This document shows positions 15,765 through 25,117 of a stretch of DNA of 64,000 bases, piece after piece (position 1 is the stretch's first letter; each line of letters begins with the position of its first letter). This DNA is from G963677445 sp963678275 (GTDB taxonomy: Bacteria; Bacteroidota; Ignavibacteria; Ignavibacteriales; Melioribacteraceae). The position numbers and the translations under genes are program-made. A model generated the notes under the pieces. It saw nothing but the letters and a program-made list of their open reading frames with translations. It did no database searches and was not told where the DNA came from. Location of the stretch: NCBI GenBank assembly GCA_963678275.1, contig OY782765.1, positions 4,836,001 to 4,900,000 of the forward strand. The letters run 5' to 3'.

Positions 15765-18700
15765 TTAGCCCAAATTTGCATGTTGTTGTGTATCCGCTGA
15801 TTGATAAGTGGCCCCGAAGATTGTGTCACCCAGCCATTTCTTGAAGGATGGGTTGTCACTAAACTGTTTGAAGAGCTCGGTATGGTCAGCGATCAATTCC
15901 ACCATGACACGACCAAGGGCTTTATCGTGCTCAATACGGGCATTCTGTTTGTCAGAATTTTTCATGGCATTCTGATAAGCTGTATCGGCGGCAACTTTAA
16001 CGGGAATTTCCTCAGCAATGACTTTTCGAATTTTGTCGGCGTCTTTCCAGTCGATGTTCCCAAAAAGATCATTGAAGGTTTTGATGATATTGCTGAGCTG
16101 ATCCAGTTCCGGTTCCGGCTTTCTACCGCCACCAGCGGTTGGCACAGCGCCCAGCTCCGCGTCTTCATCTGCAAGGGTGATATTCATGCTTGCCTGAACT
16201 TCAGCCCGGTAGCTGTCCATGTCGATCGTTTCAAGAATCCCTTTGGAGAGATCCTCTTCTTTTGGCGCGGGCAGTTTGGGGATAAGAAAATTCAGGAATA
16301 TCGAAAGCTTTTCCCAGTCAGCATTGGTGTATGGCAAAATTGACGCAAGAAAGCCGTATGTCCTGACGAATGCCTTGGACTTGCCCTTGAAGTCAACCTG
16401 CCCGTCTTCATCGAGGTCGCTGTTATAGACCGCAACGCAGCCATCCAGAATCGGGTCGAGTGTTTCCCGTTCAGCGCCATTCAAATAGAGTTCGACCAAG
16501 CCATCAATCTGCTCAGGAGAATAAACCTGATAGCCATCCAGATCGGACTTCAGGTCGTGAAGTTTGTTCGGGTCAGTTTCTTCACTGAGTATGGTCGTGC
16601 GGTAATAATCAGAAAATGCCTTCCGGATCACATCAACATCATTGAAGAAGTCCAGAATGAAGGTGTCGTGTTTTTTGGGATGAGCCCGGTTGAGACGCGA
16701 CAGAGTCTGGACCGCTTTAATACCGGCAAGCGGCTTATCAACATACATTGTGTGCATCAACGGCTCGTCATATCCGGTGAGGAACTTATCCGCCACAATC
16801 AGAATGCGGTATGGTTCCTCGGCAATCCTGTCTTCAATCTTATTGCCGGGGAAACCATTCAGCGTTGCTTCAGTAACCTTTTGATCGCCATATTCATGTT
16901 CACCCGAAAATGCCACGATGGTTTTGTAGGGAAGTTTTTTTTCGTTCAGATATTTGTTGATAGCATGGAAATATTCAATGGCTTTCATAATGGCGCTGGT
17001 GATGACCATCACACGCGCCTGTCCACCGATTTTACGATGGCCCATTACCTGCGCGTGGAAATGGTCCACCATGATTTCCGCTTTCTCACGGATGGCATGA
17101 GTGTTGGACTCCACATATTTCCGTAACTTTTTCTGGGCTTTCCTGGTGTCGAAAAGGGGATCGCCTTCCACGGTTTTCATCAGCCGATAAAAACTTTCCA
17201 CCGGGGTATAGTTTTTCAGCACATCAAGAATGAAGCTCTCCTGAATAGCCTGCTTCATGGTGTAGCTGTGGAAGGGATGATGCTTTACCTTGCCGCCCGG
17301 CTGTGGAACAGGCTCACCAAAAATTTCCAGTGTTTTGTTTTTCGGAGTAGCCGTGAACGCAAAATAGCTGGCGTTCGTCAGCATTTTACGGCTCTCCATC
17401 AACTCGTTAATTTTGTCTTCTGTGCTTTCTTCTTCCTTCTCAACCAGATACTCAGCTTGCTCTTCGGCAACCAGCCGGTATTCAGCTTTTTCTTTCTTTG
17501 AAGTTAATGCCATATTCATTTTTGCCGAAGCTTTGCCGCCCTGGCTGGAGTGTGCTTCATCGATGATGATGGCAAACTTGTTCTGCCTGTGGTCGTCGCC
17601 AATTTCCGCCAGAATGAATGGGAACTTCTGAACGGTTGTAATGATGATCTGCTTGCCTTCGTTGATAAAGCGGCGCAGATCACCGGATCGCTCCGCATGC
17701 CCAACCACATTGCCAACCTGCGCAAAGGACTTGATGGTGTCCCGGATCTGCTTATCCAGAACACGCCGGTCGGTAACCACAATAATTGAGCCAAAAACCG
17801 CTTTTTTATTCTTTTCCAACCCCACCAGCTGATGAGCCAGCCATGCAATGGAATTGGACTTACCACTGCCAGCCGAGTGTTGAATCAGATAACGCTTTCC
17901 GGCGCCTGTTTGCCGGGCGTCTGCCAGAAGTTTACGCACCACCGTCAATTGGTGGTAGCGAGGAAATATCTGTTTGTGTTTCTTCTTGCCGGTTTTCTCG
18001 TCTTTCTCTTCAACCACCTGCGCGTAGTTTTCAAGAATGTCGGTAAGGCGGTCCTTGGTCAGGATTTCTTTCCAGAGATAATCTGTTGCCAGTCCCGCAG
18101 GGTTCGGCGGGTTGCCGGCGCCGTCGTTATATCCTTTGTTGAAAGGAAGAAACCACGAGTCCTTGCCTTTCAGGTGCGTACACATACGCACTTCATGATC
18201 ATCAACAGCGAAGTGAACGACACATCGGCTGAACTGGAATAGAAGCTCCTTGGGATCGCGGTCATTCTTGTACTGCTGAACAGCGTCCTCGACGGTCTGC
18301 TTTGTAAGCTTGTTTTTCAGTTCAAATGTGGCAATGGGCAGACCGTTAATGAAAACACCCATATCCAATGCCAGTTGAGTTTCGCTGCCGCTGTAGCGTA
18401 ACTGGCGCGTTACACTGAAAATATTCTGTTCAAACAGTTCCCGGGCCTTCTCATTATTTGCCGTCGGGCTGCCGTAAAAGAGAGTGATGGAATCCGGGCC
18501 GTGCTTCACCCCTTTGCGCAATACATCAATAATGCCCCGTTTGGCAATTTCACCCTGCAGCCGATGAAGGAATTGTGTTCTTTTAGGTGAATCGACTTCA
18601 AGACTGAGACGCTCCGCAACCTCCGGTTGAGTGTTCTGTAAAAATGCCGTAAGTTTGGCGAGATCAACCGCATGGGCGCGATCATAGTCCTGAGGATTGC

Positions 18701-18782
18701 CTGCCTGATAACCGGCTACTTCAATCAACGACTTGACGATGGTAGTTTCGAGTCCTGCTTCTCTTGTATCGGTAAATTTCAT
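15765..18782 (-). CDS. hsdR: Type I restriction-modification endonuclease/translocase subunit R
   Basis: 1005 residues. The N-terminal nuclease core has Asp140 and Glu154-x-Lys156 (FELKNKL), the PD-(D/E)xK pattern of HsdR. The helicase motor follows, with Walker A in HSAGSGKS near residue 310, IIDEAHSS (motif II) and AFTATPKN (motif III), then a C-terminal coupling region. HsdR with HsdM and HsdS translocates DNA and cuts unmodified DNA at a distance. It is the last of five minus-strand genes that overlap by four bases each. The frame is intact and all motor motifs are present, so the system looks functional. Confidence 0.95.
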   Translation of the reverse strand: MKFTDTREAGLETTIVKSLIEVAGYQAGNPQDYDRAHAVDLAKLTAFLQNTQPEVAERLSLEVDSPKRTQFLHRLQGEIAKRGIIDVLRKGVKHGPDSITLFYGSPTANNEKARELFEQNIFSVTRQLRYSGSETQLALDMGVFINGLPIATFELKNKLTKQTVEDAVQQYKNDRDPKELLFQFSRCVVHFAVDDHEVRMCTHLKGKDSWFLPFNKGYNDGAGNPPNPAGLATDYLWKEILTKDRLTDILENYAQVVEEKDEKTGKKKHKQIFPRYHQLTVVRKLLADARQTGAGKRYLIQHSAGSGKSNSIAWLAHQLVGLEKNKKAVFGSIIVVTDRRVLDKQIRDTIKSFAQVGNVVGHAERSGDLRRFINEGKQIIITTVQKFPFILAEIGDDHRQNKFAIIIDEAHSSQGGKASAKMNMALTSKKEKAEYRLVAEEQAEYLVEKEEESTEDKINELMESRKMLTNASYFAFTATPKNKTLEIFGEPVPQPGGKVKHHPFHSYTMKQAIQESFILDVLKNYTPVESFYRLMKTVEGDPLFDTRKAQKKLRKYVESNTHAIREKAEIMVDHFHAQVMGHRKIGGQARVMVITSAIMKAIEYFHAINKYLNEKKLPYKTIVAFSGEHEYGDQKVTEATLNGFPGNKIEDRIAEEPYRILIVADKFLTGYDEPLMHTMYVDKPLAGIKAVQTLSRLNRAHPKKHDTFILDFFNDVDVIRKAFSDYYRTTILSEETDPNKLHDLKSDLDGYQVYSPEQIDGLVELYLNGAERETLDPILDGCVAVYNSDLDEDGQVDFKGKSKAFVRTYGFLASILPYTNADWEKLSIFLNFLIPKLPAPKEEDLSKGILETIDMDSYRAEVQASMNITLADEDAELGAVPTAGGGRKPEPELDQLSNIIKTFNDLFGNIDWKDADKIRKVIAEEIPVKVAADTAYQNAMKNSDKQNARIEHDKALGRVMVELIADHTELFKQFSDNPSFKKWLGDTIFGATYQSADTQQHANLG

Positions 18783-19243
18783 TCTTCACCTCTCTTATAA
18801 CCGCGAAAGGCGCTAAAATCGCGAAAATGTGAATTGGCTATTCGGACAATTTCTACTTTTGGGTAGCTTCCAAAGTTTACGAGCATCCCGAGCTCCAGAC
18901 CTGTTGCTTTTAAATAATTGAGCAGTTGTGCTTTATGTTCTGAAGCCAGCTCTTTAACTGCTTTGATTTCAACAATGATTTTGTCATTGCAGATAAAGTC
19001 AGGTTTATAAGTCTGGCACAATTGCTCTCCTTTATAGCTCAATTGAAGTTCCACTTGAGACTGAAAAGGGATATCTCGCTTACTTAACTCCTTCTCCAGG
19101 CATTCCTGATAAACAGCCTCTAAAAAACCGCAACCCATCTCTTTGTAAACATCAAAGATTGCCCCCTGAATGACATAGCATTCTTCCTTAAAGAGCAGTT
19201 CTTTTTTAGCGTTTTTCGTGCTTTTCGCGGTTAAATCATTCAT
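18779..19243 (-). CDS. GxxExxY protein (PD-(D/E)xK-like accessory)
   Basis: 154 residues with GCGFLEAVYQECLEKEL, the hallmark of the GxxExxY family, plus KPDFICNDKIIVEIKA, which fits a D...E-x-K nuclease-like core. The family is common in Bacteroidota and relatives; its biochemical role is not established to my knowledge. It is embedded between a DUF1016 gene and hsdR with ATGA overlaps at both ends, so it is co-translated with the restriction system. A role as an accessory nuclease or DNA-binding factor is inference. The first residues are lysine-rich and the ATG is fixed by the overlap. Confidence 0.88.
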   Translation of the reverse strand: MNDLTAKSTKNAKKELLFKEECYVIQGAIFDVYKEMGCGFLEAVYQECLEKELSKRDIPFQSQVELQLSYKGEQLCQTYKPDFICNDKIIVEIKAVKELASEHKAQLLNYLKATGLELGMLVNFGSYPKVEIVRIANSHFRDFSAFRGYKRGEE

Positions 19244-20274
19244 TCTTCGAGGTCCTCCAAAAGTTGTGCGATTACCTCGGGGGCGGGGAGTTCATTTTTC
19301 AGATTCTCCGGCAGTGTCCGGGTGATTTCATAAGTGGACACACCAATGGGTTTGCTGGCATCGTGCAGGGCATATTCAACAATGGTTCGTTTTTTCTCCT
19401 TGCAAAGGATAATGCCGATAGACGGGTTTTCACCCTGCATGCGAACGGTAGTGTCCAAAGCCCGCAGATAGAACTGCATTTTTCCGACATATTCAGGTTT
19501 GAATTTGCCAACTTTAAGCTCAATGGCAATAAGCGATTTCAGGCGCCTGTGGTAGAGGAGCAGGTCTATAAAATATTCTTCATCTTCAATTTCAAGGCGG
19601 TATTGACTGCCCATAAAAGCAAGGTTGCCTCCCATCTCCCGCAAAAACATTTCCACTCTGGCAAGTATGGCCCTTTCAAGTTCCTTTTCGCTGTGCTCTT
19701 CCCCAAGCTCCAGAAAATCAAAGGTATATTCATCTTTCACAGCCAGTTTGGCCTGGGTGCGTAATTCCGGTGTCAGCGTCTTGTCAAAATTAGTTTGTTT
19801 CAATAGTGATTTTTCGTAGCTCTGATTTTCAATCTGGTGAATCAGAACATTTTTTGACCAGCCGAATTTCCGGGTCATGCGGATGTAAAATTCACGCTGA
19901 AGCGGTTCTGAACAACGCTCCATAATAACGATGTTATGACTCCATCCAATTTCTCGCACAAGTGGTGCGAGTTTTTCAACAGCTTGATAAGATTCATAAA
20001 AAGCCTTCATCCGCCATAAATTAGACGCGGAAAAACCACCTGTTCCTGGAAATTCTTTTTGTAAATCTCCAGCCAGTTGTCGGACAATTCCCTTGCCCCA
20101 TGTTTCGCCTGCCTGCTTCTCCACGATCAACCGCCCAATGTCCCAATACAGTCCGAGTAATTCTTTGTTAACGGCTTTCAGGGCGGTATACTGAGCGGAA
20201 CGAACCCGCTCTTTTACCTCTATTAGCAGCTGTCCGTAATTTGCCGGAACGGCAGTCATTTCTTGCTTTTTCAT
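19240..20274 (-). CDS. DUF1016 (YhcG-type) PDDEXK nuclease
   Basis: 344 residues. The N-terminal helical half (YTALKAVNKELLGLYWDIGR, GWGKGIVRQLA-like) and the C-terminal nuclease half (DLLLYHRRLKSLIAIELKVG, with D and E-x-K) are the standard DUF1016/YhcG layout. The length matches the family. Members are predicted nucleases repeatedly found inside type I restriction loci; their exact role is unclear. The gene overlaps both hsdS upstream and the GxxExxY gene downstream by four bases, tying it to the restriction operon. Confidence 0.92.
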   Translation of the reverse strand: MKKQEMTAVPANYGQLLIEVKERVRSAQYTALKAVNKELLGLYWDIGRLIVEKQAGETWGKGIVRQLAGDLQKEFPGTGGFSASNLWRMKAFYESYQAVEKLAPLVREIGWSHNIVIMERCSEPLQREFYIRMTRKFGWSKNVLIHQIENQSYEKSLLKQTNFDKTLTPELRTQAKLAVKDEYTFDFLELGEEHSEKELERAILARVEMFLREMGGNLAFMGSQYRLEIEDEEYFIDLLLYHRRLKSLIAIELKVGKFKPEYVGKMQFYLRALDTTVRMQGENPSIGIILCKEKKRTIVEYALHDASKPIGVSTYEITRTLPENLKNELPAPEVIAQLLEDLEE

Positions 20275-21605
20275 TCTTCGATGCCCTCCGTAATCAGTTC
20301 ATCGCCTGCCTGTTCGGCAGACAGGTCAGACTCTTCACCATCCTGAATTTCCGGATCTGCCTCAACGGGCTCAAAGGTTGGAATTTCTACGGAGCGCACA
20401 TCAACTTTTCCAGTCACGACATCTGAAACAAGGCGTGCATGATATTCATGCAATAATGCCTCTTCTTTTTTTACATCTTTTCTTAGATTTATCTCTTGAT
20501 TCACGAGCTCGGTGATCTGCTTCTGAATGTTTAACGGAGGAATAGGGATTTTTTCCTTTGCAAGAGTACTGGCATTCAGTGGCCTATTTCTTCCTGCCGC
20601 TCCCCTTGAATGGAAGTTCAGCAACATATGCCCAAGTCTGGTCCTGAAAAATGACAAAAGGTATGCTGAGTCTACTATTCCAGTTTTACCTCGATAAATT
20701 GGATAACGATGGGATGCAACACAACCGTCATCTTCAACACCAGCTATTGCTACGGCTCCTTCCCAAGCAAACTGACCACTAAAGACTAAATCACCTTCCT
20801 TAATCCAATAAAACGATGAGTCTCCGAGCTCAGATCCCTTAGTTGAATCTTTGTGAAAAATACCTCGTCCACGATTGTATAAGCCAATAGGTATATATTC
20901 CCCTTCATCTTCTCGATTCAACGCTCTTTCTATCTTGTTAGCTACAACTTCCAAGCGTAACAGTTTTGTTTCAGGCGAATTAATCACAGTATTTGTTATT
21001 GTGTTTCGTCTCTCTTCAAAAAGACCGATAAGCTTACGTTTATTTTTTATTAGTTGGTTTAGTTTTGAGGTTTTCCAGTTAAGAAATTGAGCAATCTTAT
21101 CTTGTTCATGAATCGGTGGGCATGCTAAGGGCATGGACAAGAATTTGTCTGGATATAATCTTAGCCTTGAAGACCGTATGCCCGTTGACCTACAAGTATA
21201 CTCTGCGCGGTATTCCCCAGCTCTCAAGAGATCATCGAGATATGATGGATTGAACTCTCCGTTGCAAATAGGTCTATAAACACCGTATGAAGGACTGACA
21301 ATTCCATCATGTCTTGCTACTCCCAATGCGGACATCCAAGCCCACATTGTATTGATGACCACATCTCCTGGCTGACATTTCTTCTGACCAATATTTGATT
21401 CAGCTTTGAACATGGTCACTTTTTTCTGACTACGCGGAGTTACTCCTGTAATATGTGACACAGTAAGCATTTCCTCTTCGCCAGTTTGCGATCGGTCGTC
21501 TATTTCCTTAAAAAAATATTTCGCTCTCTTTTCTTCCCAGTGTTCAGGAATCTTTCCTAACCATGAAACTTTGGATGCCTTGTAGTGTTGATAAGAACTC
21601 ATCAA
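20271..21605 (-). CDS. hsdS: Type I restriction-modification specificity subunit S
   Basis: 444 residues with two target-recognition domains separated by helical conserved regions. The first domain starts at about KVSWLGKIPEHWEEKRAKYF and is followed by the helix around CPPIHEQDKIAQFLNWKTSKLNQLI. The second spans about residues 215-360 and is followed by PPLNIQKQITELVNQEI. HsdS recognises the bipartite DNA sequence and positions HsdM. The C-terminal tail (about residues 405-444) is acidic and unusual in length. It overlaps hsdM by four bases. The recognised sequence cannot be predicted here. Confidence 0.94.
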   Translation of the reverse strand: MMSSYQHYKASKVSWLGKIPEHWEEKRAKYFFKEIDDRSQTGEEEMLTVSHITGVTPRSQKKVTMFKAESNIGQKKCQPGDVVINTMWAWMSALGVARHDGIVSPSYGVYRPICNGEFNPSYLDDLLRAGEYRAEYTCRSTGIRSSRLRLYPDKFLSMPLACPPIHEQDKIAQFLNWKTSKLNQLIKNKRKLIGLFEERRNTITNTVINSPETKLLRLEVVANKIERALNREDEGEYIPIGLYNRGRGIFHKDSTKGSELGDSSFYWIKEGDLVFSGQFAWEGAVAIAGVEDDGCVASHRYPIYRGKTGIVDSAYLLSFFRTRLGHMLLNFHSRGAAGRNRPLNASTLAKEKIPIPPLNIQKQITELVNQEINLRKDVKKEEALLHEYHARLVSDVVTGKVDVRSVEIPTFEPVEADPEIQDGEESDLSAEQAGDELITEGIEE

Positions 21606-23752
21606 AATCCTCCCTCAACAATTTCGTCCAACAATCCATCGGTTTCTTTTTCCAATGCCAATATATCTGCCTTTATTTGATCTAAAGAGCGTAGGCTTTC
21701 TGGTTTATGAAAATGGCGTATAAAAGAAATCTCATAGCCGATTTGGGTCTTTGAACTGTCAACCCAGGCATCTGGTGTATAAGGAAGAACCTCCCGTTCA
21801 ATGAAGGCGGCAATACCCCCATCTTCCAGAAGCGGCACCTGCTCCGAATCCCGAAGATTAGTATCTGGTTCGTATTCAACGACCACCTTTTTGCCCTCTA
21901 TCGTCGTGTCGTTTAAACCGTAAAGCGGGTTGGGCTCTGCTTTCCCTGCCTTATGAATTTTCTTGATGACCGGTTCTGCAGATTCATCAATAAACGCCAG
22001 ATTAGCTTTAATGAAATTCCTGGATTTAGCTGGAAGTTTTACCGCCATCTCTTTGGCCCTGGATTCAACGGCATCCAAAAGGCTGTTGTAGTTCAGATGC
22101 GGCCCTTCACCTATTTCACTGGCTACTGACTCAACAACTGAATAGAGAGCGGTTTCTTTGGCTTCGTTGCATAGCTGTTCGAAGCCACCAAGGCATTTCT
22201 CATTTAAAGAAACAGACAGCCGTAAAGGCCGTTCAACTACTACTTTTTTATAGCCGAACTCATCATTTGGAAATATTTTGGAATGTTCTGTTTGTTCGAT
22301 GTTTACTGCAAGAGAGCAGATTTTTTGAATATGCTCTTCAGTAAGCTCGCACGTTCTTTTACCTAAACTTTTTCGTAATGGATTATACCATTCTGTAGCA
22401 CTAATCAGCTGAACTTTACCTTTACGTTCATCTGCTTTCCGGTTTGTCAGTACCCAGATATAGGTAGCAATTCCTGTGTTATAGAAAATGTTCTCCGGCA
22501 ATGCGATGATCGCTTCAAGCCAGTCGTTTTCAATAATCCAGCGGCGGATATTGCTTTCACCCTGCCCGGCATCACCCGTGAAAAGAGAAGAGCCATTGTG
22601 AACCTGGGTTATACGGCTGCCGAGCTTGCTCTTTTCCTTCATCTTCATCAGCTTATTGACCAGAAACAAAAGCTGGCCGTCGCTGGAGCGGGTGATCATT
22701 TTGTATTTAGGTTCATCCCCGTATTCCAGAATGAAGCGCGGGTCTTTCAGGTCGCTTTTGCCCCCCATTCGTTCAAGGTCGGTTTTCCAGCTTTTTCCAT
22801 AAGGGGGATTTGAAAGCATGAAGTCAAATTGGTCAGAGATGAAACCATCTGCCGACAGGGTAGAGCCGTATTTGATATTTTCGGCTTCAGCACCTTCGCC
22901 TTTGAGAAGCAAATCCGCCTTGGCGATCGCATAGGTTTCGGGCTGGACTTCCTGTCCGTAGAGGTGGATGGAAACTTCTTTGCCAGCCTCTTCAGCCAGT
23001 TTCTGCAACCGTTCTTCAGCCACCGTCAGCATACCGCCGGTCCCGCAGGCCCCGTCATAAACCAGATAGGTTCCGGATTCGATTTGGCCTGCAATCGGCA
23101 GGAAGATCAGGTCTGCCATCAGCTTCACCACATCACGAGGAGTAAAGTGTTCTCCTGCTTCTTCGTTATTTTCTTCATTGAAGCGGCGAATCAGTTCTTC
23201 AAAGACCGTTCCCATACTGTGATTATCCAGCCCGGGAAGTTTTTCATTACCATCGGCATCCAGCGCCGGCCTGGGACTTAGATTGATGCCTGGATTCAGA
23301 TATTTTTCAATGAGGGCCCCGAGGATATCAGCATCCACAAGCGTCGGGATCTGGTTGCGGAATTTGAACTTGTCCAGAATCTCCTGAACGTTGGGTGAGA
23401 ATCCATCGAGATAGGCTTCAAAGTCAGCTTTCAACTGCTGAACCCTGGCTCTGTTTTTCAGGTCTTTGAGAGTAAATGGGGAGTTGTTGAAAAAAGATTC
23501 GCCTGACGCCTGACAGAGAGCCGCGTTCTGATTGGCAATACCCGCCGAATCGAGCTGCTTTTTCATATTAAGGACAGCTTCTTTGGTCGGTTCAAGAAGC
23601 GCATCAAGACGGCGAATAACGGTCATCGGTAGAATAACGTCCCGATATTTACCACGGACATACACATCTCTCAGGACATCATCCGCTATGTTCCAGATGA
23701 AATTTGCAATGGTGTTTTGAATTGAATGATTCATGTCGATTCTTTTTATCAC
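21602..23752 (-). CDS. hsdM: Type I restriction-modification N6-adenine methyltransferase subunit M
   Basis: 716 residues. The N-terminal helical domain (ANFIWNIADDVLRDVYVRGKY) is followed by the AdoMet motif YDGACGTGGM and catalytic NPPYGKSW. The body matches HsdM. The C-terminal part beyond about residue 520 extends past the usual 480-550 residues and carries charged helices, as in the longer HsdM subclass. The start may be the ATG six codons in (MNHSIQ). It is the first gene of the five-gene operon and sits downstream of dyad sites at 23786-23838. Confidence 0.94.
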   Translation of the reverse strand: MIKRIDMNHSIQNTIANFIWNIADDVLRDVYVRGKYRDVILPMTVIRRLDALLEPTKEAVLNMKKQLDSAGIANQNAALCQASGESFFNNSPFTLKDLKNRARVQQLKADFEAYLDGFSPNVQEILDKFKFRNQIPTLVDADILGALIEKYLNPGINLSPRPALDADGNEKLPGLDNHSMGTVFEELIRRFNEENNEEAGEHFTPRDVVKLMADLIFLPIAGQIESGTYLVYDGACGTGGMLTVAEERLQKLAEEAGKEVSIHLYGQEVQPETYAIAKADLLLKGEGAEAENIKYGSTLSADGFISDQFDFMLSNPPYGKSWKTDLERMGGKSDLKDPRFILEYGDEPKYKMITRSSDGQLLFLVNKLMKMKEKSKLGSRITQVHNGSSLFTGDAGQGESNIRRWIIENDWLEAIIALPENIFYNTGIATYIWVLTNRKADERKGKVQLISATEWYNPLRKSLGKRTCELTEEHIQKICSLAVNIEQTEHSKIFPNDEFGYKKVVVERPLRLSVSLNEKCLGGFEQLCNEAKETALYSVVESVASEIGEGPHLNYNSLLDAVESRAKEMAVKLPAKSRNFIKANLAFIDESAEPVIKKIHKAGKAEPNPLYGLNDTTIEGKKVVVEYEPDTNLRDSEQVPLLEDGGIAAFIEREVLPYTPDAWVDSSKTQIGYEISFIRHFHKPESLRSLDQIKADILALEKETDGLLDEIVEGGF

Positions 23753-23785
23753 AGTGTGCGCTAATAGTAATTATACATCATTACT

Positions 23786-23838
23786 ACCGCATATCACTTT
23801 AGGCAAAATATTGAATTGCGGCAAATATTACCGCATAT
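23786..23838 (-). promoter_or_regulatory. Candidate operator upstream of the type I restriction operon
   Basis: Two direct copies of ACCGCATAT start at 23786 and 23830. The second overlaps an inverted repeat TGCGG-CAAATATTA-CCGCA at 23817-23835. They lie 35-85 bp upstream of hsdM, where a controller or repressor would act. No regulator gene is adjacent, so this remains a candidate. Confidence 0.4.
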
Positions 23839-24215
23839 TGTGTTGAATTCTATTAATAAGATTGTAAATATGTTGTATCCAATTATTGAGCTGCAAATTG
23901 TTTTCTATGTTGAATAAATATACGGCATTTTTATCTTTATTGACAAATAATAAAATATCAAAAAGCAGGCTTTCAAAACAGCCACAAAATTCGCGTCATA
24001 AACCTTCTCACAACTCCGCCACGCAACTCACATTACAGTTATCCGGGCATGTGAAATCATATTTTAATCTATATTGTAAAAAACAATCATTCGCTTATTC
24101 GAGCGCTTATTACCCCGAAAACAGTCAGTCATGCGCAAAATAAGTAATTAATTATTAATTGACAATAAGTTGTTTTTTTCGCTTCTGTTATTTCTGACTT
24201 TCCCTTTTACTCAAA
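23839..24215. other. A+T-rich intergenic region
   Basis: The region lies between the hsd operon start and the esterase gene end. One short open frame (23886-24143, plus strand) has low-complexity Ser/Asn-rich content and no start signal, and I do not support it. No RNA gene was recognised. Confidence 0.4.
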
Positions 24216-24252
24216 GGAGAGGTTACGCGCGCGCAAAAGTTCGAACCTCTCC
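24216..24252 (-). terminator. Hairpin downstream of the esterase gene
   Basis: GGAGAGGTT at 24216-24224 pairs with AACCTCTCC at 24244-24252 across a 19-base loop containing CGCGCGCG. It lies just past the minus-strand stop at 24269. There is only a short T-run on the minus strand, so termination is likely but not certain. Confidence 0.5.
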
Positions 24253-24268
24253 CCGGGTTATTCTGTTC

Positions 24269-25117
24269 TCAGTTTAAGATTTTCCTTACCTTCAGCCAGT
24301 TTAGCATTCGTGCTGACCAGTCATTTACTGTGCTTGTTACGTCGTCGCCACGGTTGGTTTCGAGGGCGAAACCATGTTCACCTTTTTCATATACATGCAG
24401 TTCGGCCGGTATCCCTTTATCAAGATATGCCCGGAAAAGATTTACGCTGTTTTTTACCGGGACTTTGCTGTCGTCAACGGCGTGGACAAGGAATACCGGT
24501 GGGGAGTTTTCATCCACCAGGCCGCCGAATGTTTTAATCTCTCCATTATCGGAATTTTCCCTCATTACTCTGTAGACACCGTAAACACCAACCCAGAAAT
24601 CTGGGCGCAGGTTAACCGCTTCATCATCAGCTTTATAATTCATCGCGAGGTTGCCCGAAAGATGGGCGCCGGCGGAAAATCCCATGATCCCTATTTTGTT
24701 CTTATCAATATTAAATTGCCCCGCTTTTTCGCGCAATACTTTAATGGCCTGCCTGGCGTCCTCAAGCGCCTCGGGAGGATTGAGCCGGTACTTTAACACA
24801 AAAGCGGCGATATTATTATTTTTAAGCCATTCAGCGATTTTATATCCTTCTTTTCTCATTTCAACCTGCCTGTAACCGCCGCCGGGACATACGATAACCG
24901 CGGGAGAGGGTTTCGCCTGGTTTTCAGGTAAAAACAGAGTGAGGTCCGGCTGGTAAACTTTTCTTACTTTTTTAATTCCTTCCCATTCTTCCTCATTCTG
25001 CCGCTCCTCCGTTCCGGGCGCGAGGGAGGGCCATATCTGAATTTTTCTTTCCTGTGCTAAAAGCGAAGTTGTTAATAATGTGATTGCGAGAAAAAAATAA
25101 ATGATTTGTTTTGACAT
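24269..25117 (-). CDS. Secreted alpha/beta-hydrolase (esterase, acetylxylan-esterase-like)
   Basis: 282 residues with a signal peptide ending near LLAQ. The oxyanion-type CPGGGY (about residue 77), nucleophile GFSAGAH (Ser near 147), acid Asp in HAVDDSKVP and His in GEHGFAL give a full catalytic triad. The order and spacing match the BD-FAE/xylan acetylesterase group, which removes acyl groups from plant polysaccharides; a general carboxylesterase is the alternative. It is probably periplasmic or outer-membrane-associated. It stands alone, with a hairpin downstream. Confidence 0.88.
   Translation of the reverse strand: MSKQIIYFFLAITLLTTSLLAQERKIQIWPSLAPGTEERQNEEEWEGIKKVRKVYQPDLTLFLPENQAKPSPAVIVCPGGGYRQVEMRKEGYKIAEWLKNNNIAAFVLKYRLNPPEALEDARQAIKVLREKAGQFNIDKNKIGIMGFSAGAHLSGNLAMNYKADDEAVNLRPDFWVGVYGVYRVMRENSDNGEIKTFGGLVDENSPPVFLVHAVDDSKVPVKNSVNLFRAYLDKGIPAELHVYEKGEHGFALETNRGDDVTSTVNDWSARMLNWLKVRKILN

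Noticed and set aside
23886..24143. Small gene upstream of hsdM
   Set aside because: Low-complexity composition, no ribosome-binding site and no recognisable motif.
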